From positions 1 to 17,873 of the forward strand of contig PBTU01000007.1 in NCBI GenBank assembly GCA_002729295.1: a stretch of DNA of 17,873 nt. The letters are read 5' to 3'. A model generated the notes under the pieces. The model was not told where the DNA came from. It did no database searches and saw only the letters and a list, made by a program, of their open reading frames with translations. A program made the translations under genes and the position numbers. Numbering within the stretch: position 1 is the stretch's first letter; each line of letters starts with the position of its first letter. The DNA is from Verrucomicrobiales bacterium. GTDB lineage: Bacteria; Verrucomicrobiota; Verrucomicrobiia; Verrucomicrobiales; Akkermansiaceae. Of the stretch, positions 9,275 through 16,340 are shown piece by piece.

Positions 9275-10408
9275 ATGCTGAGCGAAGCCATTGAACCCTT
9301 TCAAAAATGCGGCCGTTTCAATCGGTTGCTCGTGCTGAGCGCAGTCCTCTGGTGTCTGCCCCACTCCGCCGATGCAGAGACAAGAGAAAAGCGTTACAGC
9401 AGGTTGTTAACTGATGCGCAGGCCGCCGTGCATGCGCAGAACTGGCAAGGGGCCGCCAAAATAGCTAATCGTGCAGGAGCCTTACTCAATTCACCACAAG
9501 CATACCTCTTATTGCTCCGTTATTTATCTAAGATGACCGGTTTTGACGCGGGCCGCTGTCAGCAAATCAAAGGTGCCACCAATCGTTATTTTAATGCCTG
9601 CCTTAGTTGTGAACGAGAGAAATCCAAATCAAAAACTTATAAGAAAGCTTGTGCTTCTTGTACAGCGTATCAAACCTTTCTGACTCGAACGAAACGGCTG
9701 GCTGTGCGGTCAATGACTTTAATCGAGGAACTGGAAGCTTATTCATCGGGTTTTGAGGCGGGGACGCCTTCGAAAGTGGCGTACAGTGAATTGACTCGGT
9801 CGGTTCGCTCGTGTCTCAAACGCCCCGATATCAAAACGGTACCGGATGGCGCAAGTATCGAATTGAATGGCAAAATCATAGGACAAACCCCGGCGCAAAT
9901 CGATACCTTCGTTGGAGACATGGTGGTTTTAGAACTCGCTGGTTACACCCCAGTCGCTCTCCCAATCAAGGTAACGAGTCCTGCTGAATTCCGATGGCCC
10001 ATCAAACTTGAGCCTAACCCGCAGGTCAAAGACTCGGCGGCCGGTCAAAAAAACGAGGCGGGTGCGACCCAAAGGCAACCGGAGCATGAATCGCATACGC
10101 TGGAGTGGACATTATTAGGTGTGGGCAGTGCATCGCTCATTACAAGTGGTGTTTTTCTCTTCGATGCCATTGCAAAACGTGATGACGCAGAGGCCATCAA
10201 TGGTGAATCTGGCCAACGGAGTGACTTTGATTCACTCAAAGACCAGAGCCAAACCTCGCTGACTTTTGCTGGCGTCACCGGCGGCATTGGCGCTGTGGCT
10301 TTAAGCCTGGGTCTTTGGTTATTGCTAGACGACGACGGCGATAACAAGACGAACGCAGCCCAACTCTTGGTCTCACCAGATGGCATGTATCTCTACGGCC
10401 GTTTCTAG
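9275..10408 (+). CDS. Secreted PEGA-domain membrane protein
   Basis: The 377-aa protein starts with a Sec signal (basic n-region, hydrophobic RLLVLSAVLWCLPH, likely cleavage after SADA at 34). Residues about 35-180 are helical and contain two CxxC pairs (C109/C112 and C126/C129) plus C95 and C180, which could form disulfides or bind metal. A PEGA domain follows at about 185-247 (VPDGASIELNGKIIGQTPAQ ... LAGYTP). Two hydrophobic segments at about 279-299 and 329-351 flank a polar loop, and the C-terminus is short and polar. PEGA-domain proteins in myxobacteria often sit beside Ser/Thr kinase genes, and this gene is divergent from a tandem kinase, so an envelope partner or target is a reasonable inference. 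No enzymatic residues are seen. The ATG start gives the best signal peptide, although no Shine-Dalgarno is obvious. Confidence 0.85.
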   Translation: MLSEAIEPFQKCGRFNRLLVLSAVLWCLPHSADAETREKRYSRLLTDAQAAVHAQNWQGAAKIANRAGALLNSPQAYLLLLRYLSKMTGFDAGRCQQIKGATNRYFNACLSCEREKSKSKTYKKACASCTAYQTFLTRTKRLAVRSMTLIEELEAYSSGFEAGTPSKVAYSELTRSVRSCLKRPDIKTVPDGASIELNGKIIGQTPAQIDTFVGDMVVLELAGYTPVALPIKVTSPAEFRWPIKLEPNPQVKDSAAGQKNEAGATQRQPEHESHTLEWTLLGVGSASLITSGVFLFDAIAKRDDAEAINGESGQRSDFDSLKDQSQTSLTFAGVTGGIGAVALSLGLWLLLDDDGDNKTNAAQLLVSPDGMYLYGRF

Positions 10409-10521
10409 AGACTTGACCACGGCATGATGTGGCCCTTAAAAATGACTTTATGGGTCTGGTGATGCTGATATTGACGGTGCTAGATTCTTGTCGATAGCGG
10501 CGTGTCGAGTTGACGTTTCAC

Positions 10522-10529
10522 AAAGGAGG
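10522..10529 (+). promoter_or_regulatory. Strong Shine-Dalgarno deciding a TTG start
   Basis: AAAGGAGG is a near-perfect anti-16S complement. It is followed by CCTAAG and then TTG at 10536, an optimal spacing. It lies inside the longer open frame that starts at 10488 and therefore argues for the shorter product. Confidence 0.75.
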
Positions 10530-10535
10530 CCTAAG

Positions 10536-11462
10536 TTGGCAGCGATCCGATTTTCCAATGCACCAGATGGCTCATCACTGACCATTCCCGAAGTGTGCGT
10601 CGTTGGGCGTCACTGGAGTTGCTACGGCGAATTGCGTATGCGCAGCGTACCCTTATTCTGGGTTGAAATCCGTTGGATGGGGTCGAGTTGGGCATGGCGG
10701 GCCATTAACAGTTCCGAAGAGACGCGCGGCAGCGGGGCGTTGGGCAGTAAAGGTTGGCGGGTCCTGCGCCCGGATCCAACACGGCGACCGCGCATCTCTA
10801 TTGGTGATGACAGTTGGTTCGAATTTGTGGATTTGTCGCCACCTGAGGCGTTCGCGCGCAATGTCAGTACTCATGCCGTTGTCTCAGGCGATGCGCTCGA
10901 TGACTTGTGGGAATGTTTTGACGGCAAGATCTACCGTTTGGGCTGGGAAGAATCAGAGGCCACTGAGATCCAGCATGCCGATGGAGACCTGATCCAAGGC
11001 ACAGACGGCTTGTATCGGGTCTTCTGCCCACGACTGAGTGCGCCTACGGTGATAGCACCACTGATGATCAGTATGGCTGATTGCGCCGTCGAGATTGATC
11101 TCGACAACTTACAGGCAAGCTTTGAATCAAGCCATGCCGCCGTCGCCGTACGGGGGGAATGCGTCCGAGTGCTGGCCGCGTATGCACTGCCGAGACGTGA
11201 CGAACACTACTCAGACGGTGGATGGCTCACGTCCATCGAGAGTCATAGTCGTTGGTTGCAATTGGGTGGCAATGTGAAATCTAAGCCAGACCGAATTGGC
11301 TTTGAGCGAGGGAAATTACGAACTCAGCTCCACAAAGCCGGTGTCCTCGAAGTCAAAAAATTATTCGAGCGGCGCTCATCTGGTGCAAATACAACAATCC
11401 GCCTGGGACTGTCACCCGACAACATTTGCATTGTCGGTGACGAACTCGACGACGATATCTAG
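10536..11462 (+). CDS. Degenerate FHA-like / winged-HTH regulatory protein
   Basis: The frame could begin at a TTG at 10488, but an ideal AAAGGAGG at 10522-10529 lies 6 bases before the TTG at 10536, so that start is chosen (308 aa). Residues about 15-105 resemble an FHA fold: VVGRHWSC, then VEIRW, W.WR, ...T.GSG and ISIGDDSWFEF. The Gly-Arg pair is kept (R25), but the usual Ser and His of the SxxH loop and the Asn are replaced, so phosphothreonine binding is doubtful. Residues about 227-292 (WLQLGGN ... RIGFERGKLRTQLHKAGV ... LFERR....IRLGL) look like the winged helix-turn-helix that follows FHA-like domains in related bacteria. The C-terminus is acidic (DELDDDI). No signal or membrane segment, so cytoplasmic. 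A role as output of the neighbouring kinase is inference. Confidence 0.75.
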   Translation: MAAIRFSNAPDGSSLTIPEVCVVGRHWSCYGELRMRSVPLFWVEIRWMGSSWAWRAINSSEETRGSGALGSKGWRVLRPDPTRRPRISIGDDSWFEFVDLSPPEAFARNVSTHAVVSGDALDDLWECFDGKIYRLGWEESEATEIQHADGDLIQGTDGLYRVFCPRLSAPTVIAPLMISMADCAVEIDLDNLQASFESSHAAVAVRGECVRVLAAYALPRRDEHYSDGGWLTSIESHSRWLQLGGNVKSKPDRIGFERGKLRTQLHKAGVLEVKKLFERRSSGANTTIRLGLSPDNICIVGDELDDDI

Positions 11463-11502
11463 GCCTCATACTCAGACTGGTCGTTGGAGCGGGCCTGGTT
11501 TC

Positions 11503-12423
11503 ATGACAGCTATTTCTCGTTTAGCTCTTGTCATTATCTTGCTTGGGGCAGCTCAGGCCGAGACTTCAGCCAGCGGTGTGCCAGACAAATTTGGATTGTC
11601 CAGCCGGCACGCTTTGTGTCAACAAAACCTGTCATTCTTCAAAGATGAACCCATGCTCAAGAAAGCCAGGCTGTCAAGCCAAAGGATTATGCAAATTAAA
11701 CAGCGAGAATGGCAAAGCTGAATGCGTAGCTGCACCCGTTACTGACTGTAAGACTGCTCGGGTTTGCTCCGAGGACGGTCGGTGCAGCGCAGTTGAAGGA
11801 CGCTGCGTCGCACTCAATGATTCTCAGTGTCGCGGTTCGATGCGTTGCGGAATGTTCGGTGAGTGCAGAGCATTTGAGGGCACTTGTGTCAAAGACTGTT
11901 ATTGGTCTGCGCCGGGTATAGATGACACGTCGCTTTGTGGAGTTCAGGGACTGTGCGAGGCAAGCGGAGGCGTGTGTGTTGCGAGTCAAGCATCATGCAG
12001 GAAAAGTGAGCTATGTTCTACAGCCGGGCGATGCACCGCCATCGAGGGTAAATGTGTAGCGACGAGTGATAAAGAGTGCTCAGAATCCCAGAATTGTCGT
12101 TTTCACGGGGCCTGTTCGGTAGATGGGCCAGAACGTCGGTGTGTCTACAAACACCCTCGTGTTTGCGAGTCTACATGCGCCGAATACGGGCACTGCACAT
12201 TGCGTGATGGTCAATGTATCGCTGCCGAGACTGCAGAAAGGGTCGTTTGTGTACGACAAAAGGTGCCTGTTCGGCGGGGGTAGAGGGCACATGCTTCGTT
12301 CGCAATGACGCCGATTGTAAGCGCAGTGAAATGTGTAGACAAGACGGCAGATGTGTCGCGAAAGAACGCTCTGGAGACGACGGCAAAATTGAATTGGGTA
12401 AATTTTGCGGGCGACCAGATTAA
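11503..12423 (+). pseudogene. Secreted Cys-rich repeat protein, reading frame broken twice
   Basis: Three pieces in two frames form one protein. Frame A: ATG at 11503 gives a clear Sec signal, MTAISRLALVIILLGAAQA, then ETSA; that frame stops at 11721 after losing the pattern. Frame B, open 11525-12283, encodes VCQTNLDCPAGTLC and then successive Cys repeats (C..S..C...G.C....G.CVA). Frame A again, open from 12208 to the TAA at 12421-12423, encodes CRKGRLCTTKGACS ... CRQDGRCVAKE. Continuity needs a skip of one base near 11560-11580 and a shift back near 12220-12231; one extra G in GCCGAGACTGC would give A-E-D-C and restore the repeat. The repaired product would be about 306 aa with roughly eight repeats, secreted and disulfide-rich. 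It starts 40 bases after the FHA-like gene. A decayed gene, sequencing errors or recoding are all possible; decay or error is most likely. Confidence 0.75.
11741..12405 (+). repeat. About eight tandem Cys-rich coding repeats
   Basis: Each unit of roughly 25 codons follows C-x2-S-x2-C-x3-G-x-C-x4-G-x-C-x-A, e.g. CRKSELCSTAGRCTAIEGKC. The units are diverged at the DNA level. The last two are in a different frame from the first six, which marks the second frame break. Confidence 0.75.
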
Positions 12424-12464
12424 TCCAGTTGGCGCGTCCTTGCTGATCGAGTCGATGCCCTAGC

Positions 12465-12491
12465 CAGGTCCGCCCCATGTCGGCGGACCTG
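12465..12491 (+). terminator. Strong hairpin downstream of Cys-rich gene
   Basis: CAGGTCCGCC and GGCGGACCTG form a perfect 10-bp GC-rich stem with a 7-base loop, 42 bases after the stop of the Cys-rich gene. The downstream bases (CTTTCACGG) contain only a short T-run, so this may be a terminator or an mRNA-stabilising hairpin rather than a classic intrinsic terminator. Confidence 0.55.
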
Positions 12492-12968
12492 CTTTCACGG
12501 TGATGTTCGGGCTCTGCTCATGTGCAACCAGCGGTCTTGATACACTGAAGACGGGCCTAGTCTGTTCAGTGCTTGGGGGCAGATCAGACCTCACAGGTCT
12601 TTATCAAAGGTGACCGATCCGCTTATTGATTTCGTCTGCCTTGGGCCTTCAGGCTCGGACGAAGGGTCAGTCGCACCGTATGAGGCAGGTCATTTGTGTC
12701 GTTTAGTTCCCTTCATCGGGACGTCTTTTTTAGGAATCATTACGCTCCTGAAAAGTTGCTGATGGGCACTCAGTCGATCGAGAGCGAGTCGGTCAACAGG
12801 CCCCCCCTGGTTGATTTAAAAATCACGTCTTGCTGACGATTGATTTTCTTTCTTCTTGCAGAATACTCAGATTTCTTGAGCTTTGTGGTCGATCAGACGT
12901 TATGCGCAGCGCATCAGCTTCGGTTGCTGGTCGAAAAAATCACGGTCGATAGACATGGGGGAATTGTT
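12492..12968. other. Intergenic stretch upstream of the C39-like gene
   Basis: No credible gene is seen. A short perfect hairpin AGACCT-CAC-AGGTCT (12586-12600) followed by TTAT is present. TTGATT at 12840 and AATACT 16 bases later (12862-12867) form a weak sigma70-like pair, each matching four of six consensus bases, which could drive the gene starting at 12969. The frame of that gene stays open back to 12840, but the extra residues carry no signal peptide or family motif. Confidence 0.4.
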
Positions 12969-14330
12969 TTGACTCAGATAAATAGAAATTTAGTTACCAT
13001 GGCGGCATGTGTGCTGGCTACCGGCCTACTGGTGTCCAGTTCGCATGCAAAAAAAAGAAAGGATGACAATCGTGGCTGTCAGGGCGCGATTGAGATTGCT
13101 GTGCCGGATGCCAAAAATAGGCTTCAAGTGGTGCCCATTGCTCAGTTTGAGCAATCTCAGCGCGTTGGAGTACACTACGATAAGGCGCGTCGGGCTGCCC
13201 GGACCGATGTACTCAAATGCGCTTACTATTCCTTTATTCAGAGCAGTGCCGGTAAACCTGAGTCCGCAAAAGCCTATAAAGCGTTTAAGAAAAAGTTTCC
13301 TGGTGTCCAGCAAGGTCAGTTGGCGACATTGTGTAAGACGCCGAAGTCGTGGCAAAAAGTGGGCGGTCGGAATGCGATGACCATTGAAGCGACCTATTTT
13401 CAGCATTTTCTCCATGGCTACAACACCCCGAAAAAGAGAACAGTAGAAGTCAGGCTTCGGAGCTGGGGGACCAACAAGAACTGCGTTTGGGACAGTAAGG
13501 GGAAAGGTTATCAAGTCCTAGGCACCCTGACGACTCAGCCGATCAAGAAGGCACATGAGAAAAGTCGAGCGTCCATCCGGGATGGAAAAATTGCTGGCCA
13601 AAAAGTTACTTTCCAATTTCCGATGAGGAAATATCGGAAATATAATATGAGTAAGAAGGCCGAGAAGTCTCGGATGCGCATTGATGTCAAAGCACAGGTC
13701 AGGACCGGTAAAGGCGCTTACAAGAGTTCGGCATTTGCGCCATTGGGTCGCGGTAAAAAAGGCCCAGCGAATGAGTTACTGCGAGCACGTAAGGAGAAGT
13801 ACGTGGGGTGCGGGCGTCACGCAGCGCAGCACCTCTTAGATTTTCAAGGCCACGTACTGCCAATGCATGTCATTGGTAATCATGTAAAACTCCACAAGAT
13901 GAGCATGCTTGCAACCAAGTTGGAGCAGAAAATCAATAACGGGATACGGCAAAAGCCTGTGATTCCTAAGGATATCCGTACAGGTATCAATAATATCTTA
14001 AGCTCGAACAAGGAGAGTATTCGTATTTTTCGGTCCACAAAAGCACGTAAAGATAATCAGAAGGCCATTCGAGAACACATCAAAGAAAAGGGGCCTATCA
14101 TTGCATTGGTCAAGAATGGTGCCCATTACGTCACGGCTATGGGACACTGGCAGCCGCTTTTTGATGCTCGGCCATCTTTAGGCAGCTTCTACACCTTCAG
14201 CAATGGAAAAACGACCATGTATCCTCATGGCGAGTATTCGCTCAAGTTTAACAAAACCTCCGCAGCCATCATGAAGGCGGTTGATAACTCATACCGCCCC
14301 AATACAATCCTCTACGCTGTACCGAAGTAG
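12969..14330 (+). CDS. Secreted basic protein with C39/papain-like Cys-His-Asn domain
   Basis: The frame reaches back to a TTG at 12840, but the TTG at 12969 follows GGGGGA at a good distance and gives a normal Sec signal (LTQINRNLVTMAACVLATGLLVSSSHA, cleaved before KKR), so it is preferred (453 aa). The mature protein is rich in Lys and Arg, and its first two-thirds has no recognised domain. The C-terminal part has the layout of a peptidase C39-like fold: GCGRHAAQHLL with Cys281, then IIALVKNGAHYVTAMG with His386, then FYTFSNGK with Asn412, in the order and spacing of a papain-like triad. The usual C39 start (CGPA) is altered to CGRH. Activity, substrate and even exact family are inferred from motifs only. 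It sits alone between hairpins, with no leader-peptide or ABC-transporter gene nearby, unlike bacteriocin-processing C39 enzymes. Confidence 0.75.
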   Translation: MTQINRNLVTMAACVLATGLLVSSSHAKKRKDDNRGCQGAIEIAVPDAKNRLQVVPIAQFEQSQRVGVHYDKARRAARTDVLKCAYYSFIQSSAGKPESAKAYKAFKKKFPGVQQGQLATLCKTPKSWQKVGGRNAMTIEATYFQHFLHGYNTPKKRTVEVRLRSWGTNKNCVWDSKGKGYQVLGTLTTQPIKKAHEKSRASIRDGKIAGQKVTFQFPMRKYRKYNMSKKAEKSRMRIDVKAQVRTGKGAYKSSAFAPLGRGKKGPANELLRARKEKYVGCGRHAAQHLLDFQGHVLPMHVIGNHVKLHKMSMLATKLEQKINNGIRQKPVIPKDIRTGINNILSSNKESIRIFRSTKARKDNQKAIREHIKEKGPIIALVKNGAHYVTAMGHWQPLFDARPSLGSFYTFSNGKTTMYPHGEYSLKFNKTSAAIMKAVDNSYRPNTILYAVPK

Positions 14331-14350
14331 TCCACGCGAACAAGCTTGAC

Positions 14351-14368
14351 CCCATAGAAATCTATGGG
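14351..14368 (+). terminator. Hairpin 20 bases after the C39-like gene
   Basis: CCCATAG-AAAT-CTATGGG forms a perfect 7-bp stem right after the stop at 14330. No T-run follows directly. With the next hairpin it probably marks the end of the transcript. Confidence 0.45.
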
Positions 14369-14372
14369 TCTC

Positions 14373-14406
14373 GATGTCCGGAGATCGCAGCCCGATTCCG
14401 GACATC
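14373..14406 (+). terminator. Second hairpin after the C39-like gene
   Basis: GATGTCCGG and CCGGACATC form a perfect 9-bp stem around a 16-base loop, four bases after the previous hairpin. There is no T-tract. It could be a Rho-dependent end structure or an operator-like inverted repeat for the downstream transporter genes. The rest of 14407-14640 shows nothing recognisable. Confidence 0.4.
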
Positions 14407-14660
14407 AGTGCGCCATTTTCAGTGCGTCCTATCTTAGGTCATGCCGTTAGCTGTCATATCAGTCAAAACCCTTGCTTCGCGGCCATGTGAAGCCAGTACA
14501 AATTGGTTTAGTAACGATTATCTCAACCTCGGGTCTTGTGTGAGAACGTCGGCGTCTGGCTGGTTTTAGAACGCCTGAAATCAGAGTCGGAGCCAGCTCC
14601 ATCTGCAACCACCTTGGTGCATGCGCCAGTTTCCTGTATAGGACGGCGTGGAGGTGGATC

Positions 14661-16238
14661 GTGCAATCAGAACAAGTCGATAGGTCTAAGCAGCAGGACA
14701 GCCGTTTGGTCAGGGTGTTTAGCCGAGTTGAGACATTAGGTCAGAAACTGCCCGACCCTCTCACGCTTTTCTTTTTAATGAGCCTTGCTGTGATCGTCGT
14801 CTCAGCCCTTTTCTCCGGCACGTCAGCGGATGTGGTGCAGAGAAGCGGTGGGACCAAGACCATGGTTGTCCAGAGCTTGCTTACTTTTGAGGGCCTGAGG
14901 TGGATGCTCACCTCCGCGGTCAAAAACTTCATCGAGTTTGCACCCCTAGGCCCGGTATTGACGGTGATGATCGGCATCGGTGTTGCGGAGCGCACCGGAT
15001 TTATCTCCATGGGTCTTAGGGTCTTGGTGACCCGCGTACCGAGCACCATGCTGACCGCCACTGTGGTCTTTGCCGGCGTTATGAGTTCCATGGCAGCGGA
15101 TGCAGGCTACGTGGTCCTAACCCCATTGGGTGCGCTGCTTTTTGCATCAGTCAAGCGCCATCCTTTGGCTGGTTTGGCTGCAGCTTACGCCGGTGTCTCC
15201 GGTGGTTTCTCGGCCAATTTACTCATCACTGGTCTCGATCCCATGCTGGCTAAACTCACCCAGCAAGCGGCTCAGACGCTCGATCCGGTCTACACGGTCA
15301 ATGCCGCCTGTAATTACTATTTCATGATCGCATCCACGGTTTTAGTCACCGTTGTCGGCACCCTTGTGACAACGCGCATTGTCGAGCCCATGCTGGGCCA
15401 ATGGGACCCAAGCCAAGGGGCAGAACCGGCCTTAGATGAGGCTAAAGAGCCGGGGGCAGATGAAGCAAAAGCGTTTATGATCTCTATGGCCGTAGGGCTT
15501 GTGTTCGGTGCCGGTCTTTTAAGCCTTGGGCTCGTTCCGGGCGCGCCCTTGCACGACCAGATCAAGCCTGGCCAACCGGCGGTGGATGCCCTGCATACGT
15601 TTTTTGAGTCCATTGAGATCTTGGTGGCTGTAGGCTTCATCATTCCGGGCCTGGTCTACGGCATTCTCACCAAATCAATAAAGTCCGACAAAGACGTTGC
15701 CGGCATGATGAGCGACACGATGGCGTCGATGGGTGCCTATGTTGTCCTCGCGTTTATCGCAGGTCAATTTGTCGCCTACTTCAATTGGACGCACTTGGGT
15801 GCTGTCACGGCCGTCAAGGGAGCAGGGATTCTCCAGAGTATCGGTCTCCAAGGTGGCTTGTTGATGATCGCCTTTTTGTTCGTTGCATCTTTAATGAACT
15901 TTTTGGTGGGGTCTGCATCGGCAAAATGGGCCTTTATGGCCCCTATTTTTGTGCCCATGCTGATGCAGATGGGTCTGAGTCCAGAAGCCACACAAGCGGC
16001 GTACCGTGTTGGTGATTCCATTACCAACATCATTTCACCATTGATGCCCTATCTACCCATCATCATTGTCTTTGCTCAGAAATACGACCGCAAGGCGGGT
16101 ATGGGTACAATTCTCGCATCCATGCTGCCCTATTCCATCGCCTTTGGAATCGCGTGGGTTGTGATGTTACTGGTTTGGGTCTTTTTGGGTCTGCCTTTAG
16201 GACCGGGTGCTGTGGCCACTTATGCCGTCGGTGGCTAG
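14661..16238 (+). CDS. AbgT-family transporter
   Basis: GGAGG at 14650-14654, 6 bases before the GTG at 14661, fixes the start (525 aa, normal for the family). The inner-membrane protein has about a dozen hydrophobic segments and the AbgT signatures ADAGYVVLTPLGALLFA, GGFSANLLITGLDP and VGSASAKWAFMAPIFVP. The four residues shown to matter in MtrF (Trp, Pro, Arg, Asp at intervals 18, 26 and 29) are all present as W423, P441, R449 and D452. Known members import p-aminobenzoyl-glutamate (E. coli AbgT) or export sulfonamides and folate-related compounds (MtrF, YdaH); the sequence alone does not decide which. No abgA/abgB hydrolase is beside it. The POT gene starts 102 bases downstream on the same strand, so co-transcription is plausible. 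Confidence 0.93.
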   Translation: MQSEQVDRSKQQDSRLVRVFSRVETLGQKLPDPLTLFFLMSLAVIVVSALFSGTSADVVQRSGGTKTMVVQSLLTFEGLRWMLTSAVKNFIEFAPLGPVLTVMIGIGVAERTGFISMGLRVLVTRVPSTMLTATVVFAGVMSSMAADAGYVVLTPLGALLFASVKRHPLAGLAAAYAGVSGGFSANLLITGLDPMLAKLTQQAAQTLDPVYTVNAACNYYFMIASTVLVTVVGTLVTTRIVEPMLGQWDPSQGAEPALDEAKEPGADEAKAFMISMAVGLVFGAGLLSLGLVPGAPLHDQIKPGQPAVDALHTFFESIEILVAVGFIIPGLVYGILTKSIKSDKDVAGMMSDTMASMGAYVVLAFIAGQFVAYFNWTHLGAVTAVKGAGILQSIGLQGGLLMIAFLFVASLMNFLVGSASAKWAFMAPIFVPMLMQMGLSPEATQAAYRVGDSITNIISPLMPYLPIIIVFAQKYDRKAGMGTILASMLPYSIAFGIAWVVMLLVWVFLGLPLGPGAVATYAVGG

Positions 16239-16313
16239 GCCGTTTATCTGGGCATAACAGTCCAACTAGCCCGGTGACTCAGATCGAGGCGACAACACCA
16301 CCAAGTCCTGATA

Positions 16314-16339
16314 TGGTCCGCCCAAATTGCGGAGGACCA
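16314..16339 (+). promoter_or_regulatory. Hairpin overlapping the Shine-Dalgarno of the POT gene
   Basis: TGGTCC (16314-16319) pairs with GGACCA (16334-16339), with CC/GG pairing inside after one G-A mismatch. The 3' arm covers most of GGAGG (16331-16335), the ribosome-binding site 5 bases before the ATG at 16341. Folding would mask the site, which allows translational control or coupling, but no ligand or regulator is indicated. Confidence 0.45.
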
Positions 16340-16340
16340 C

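Noticed and set aside
10488..10535. N-terminal extension of the FHA-like protein from TTG 10488
   Set aside because: An ideal Shine-Dalgarno lies within this extension, correctly spaced for the TTG at 10536.
11528..12283. Stand-alone 251-aa Cys-rich protein from a TTG start
   Set aside because: The TTG has no ribosome site and no signal peptide, and it lies inside the signal-peptide coding sequence of the other frame; a broken gene starting at 11503 explains the data better.
12840..12968. N-terminal extension of the C39-like protein
   Set aside because: It would put 43 residues in front of a normal signal peptide and overlaps a possible promoter.
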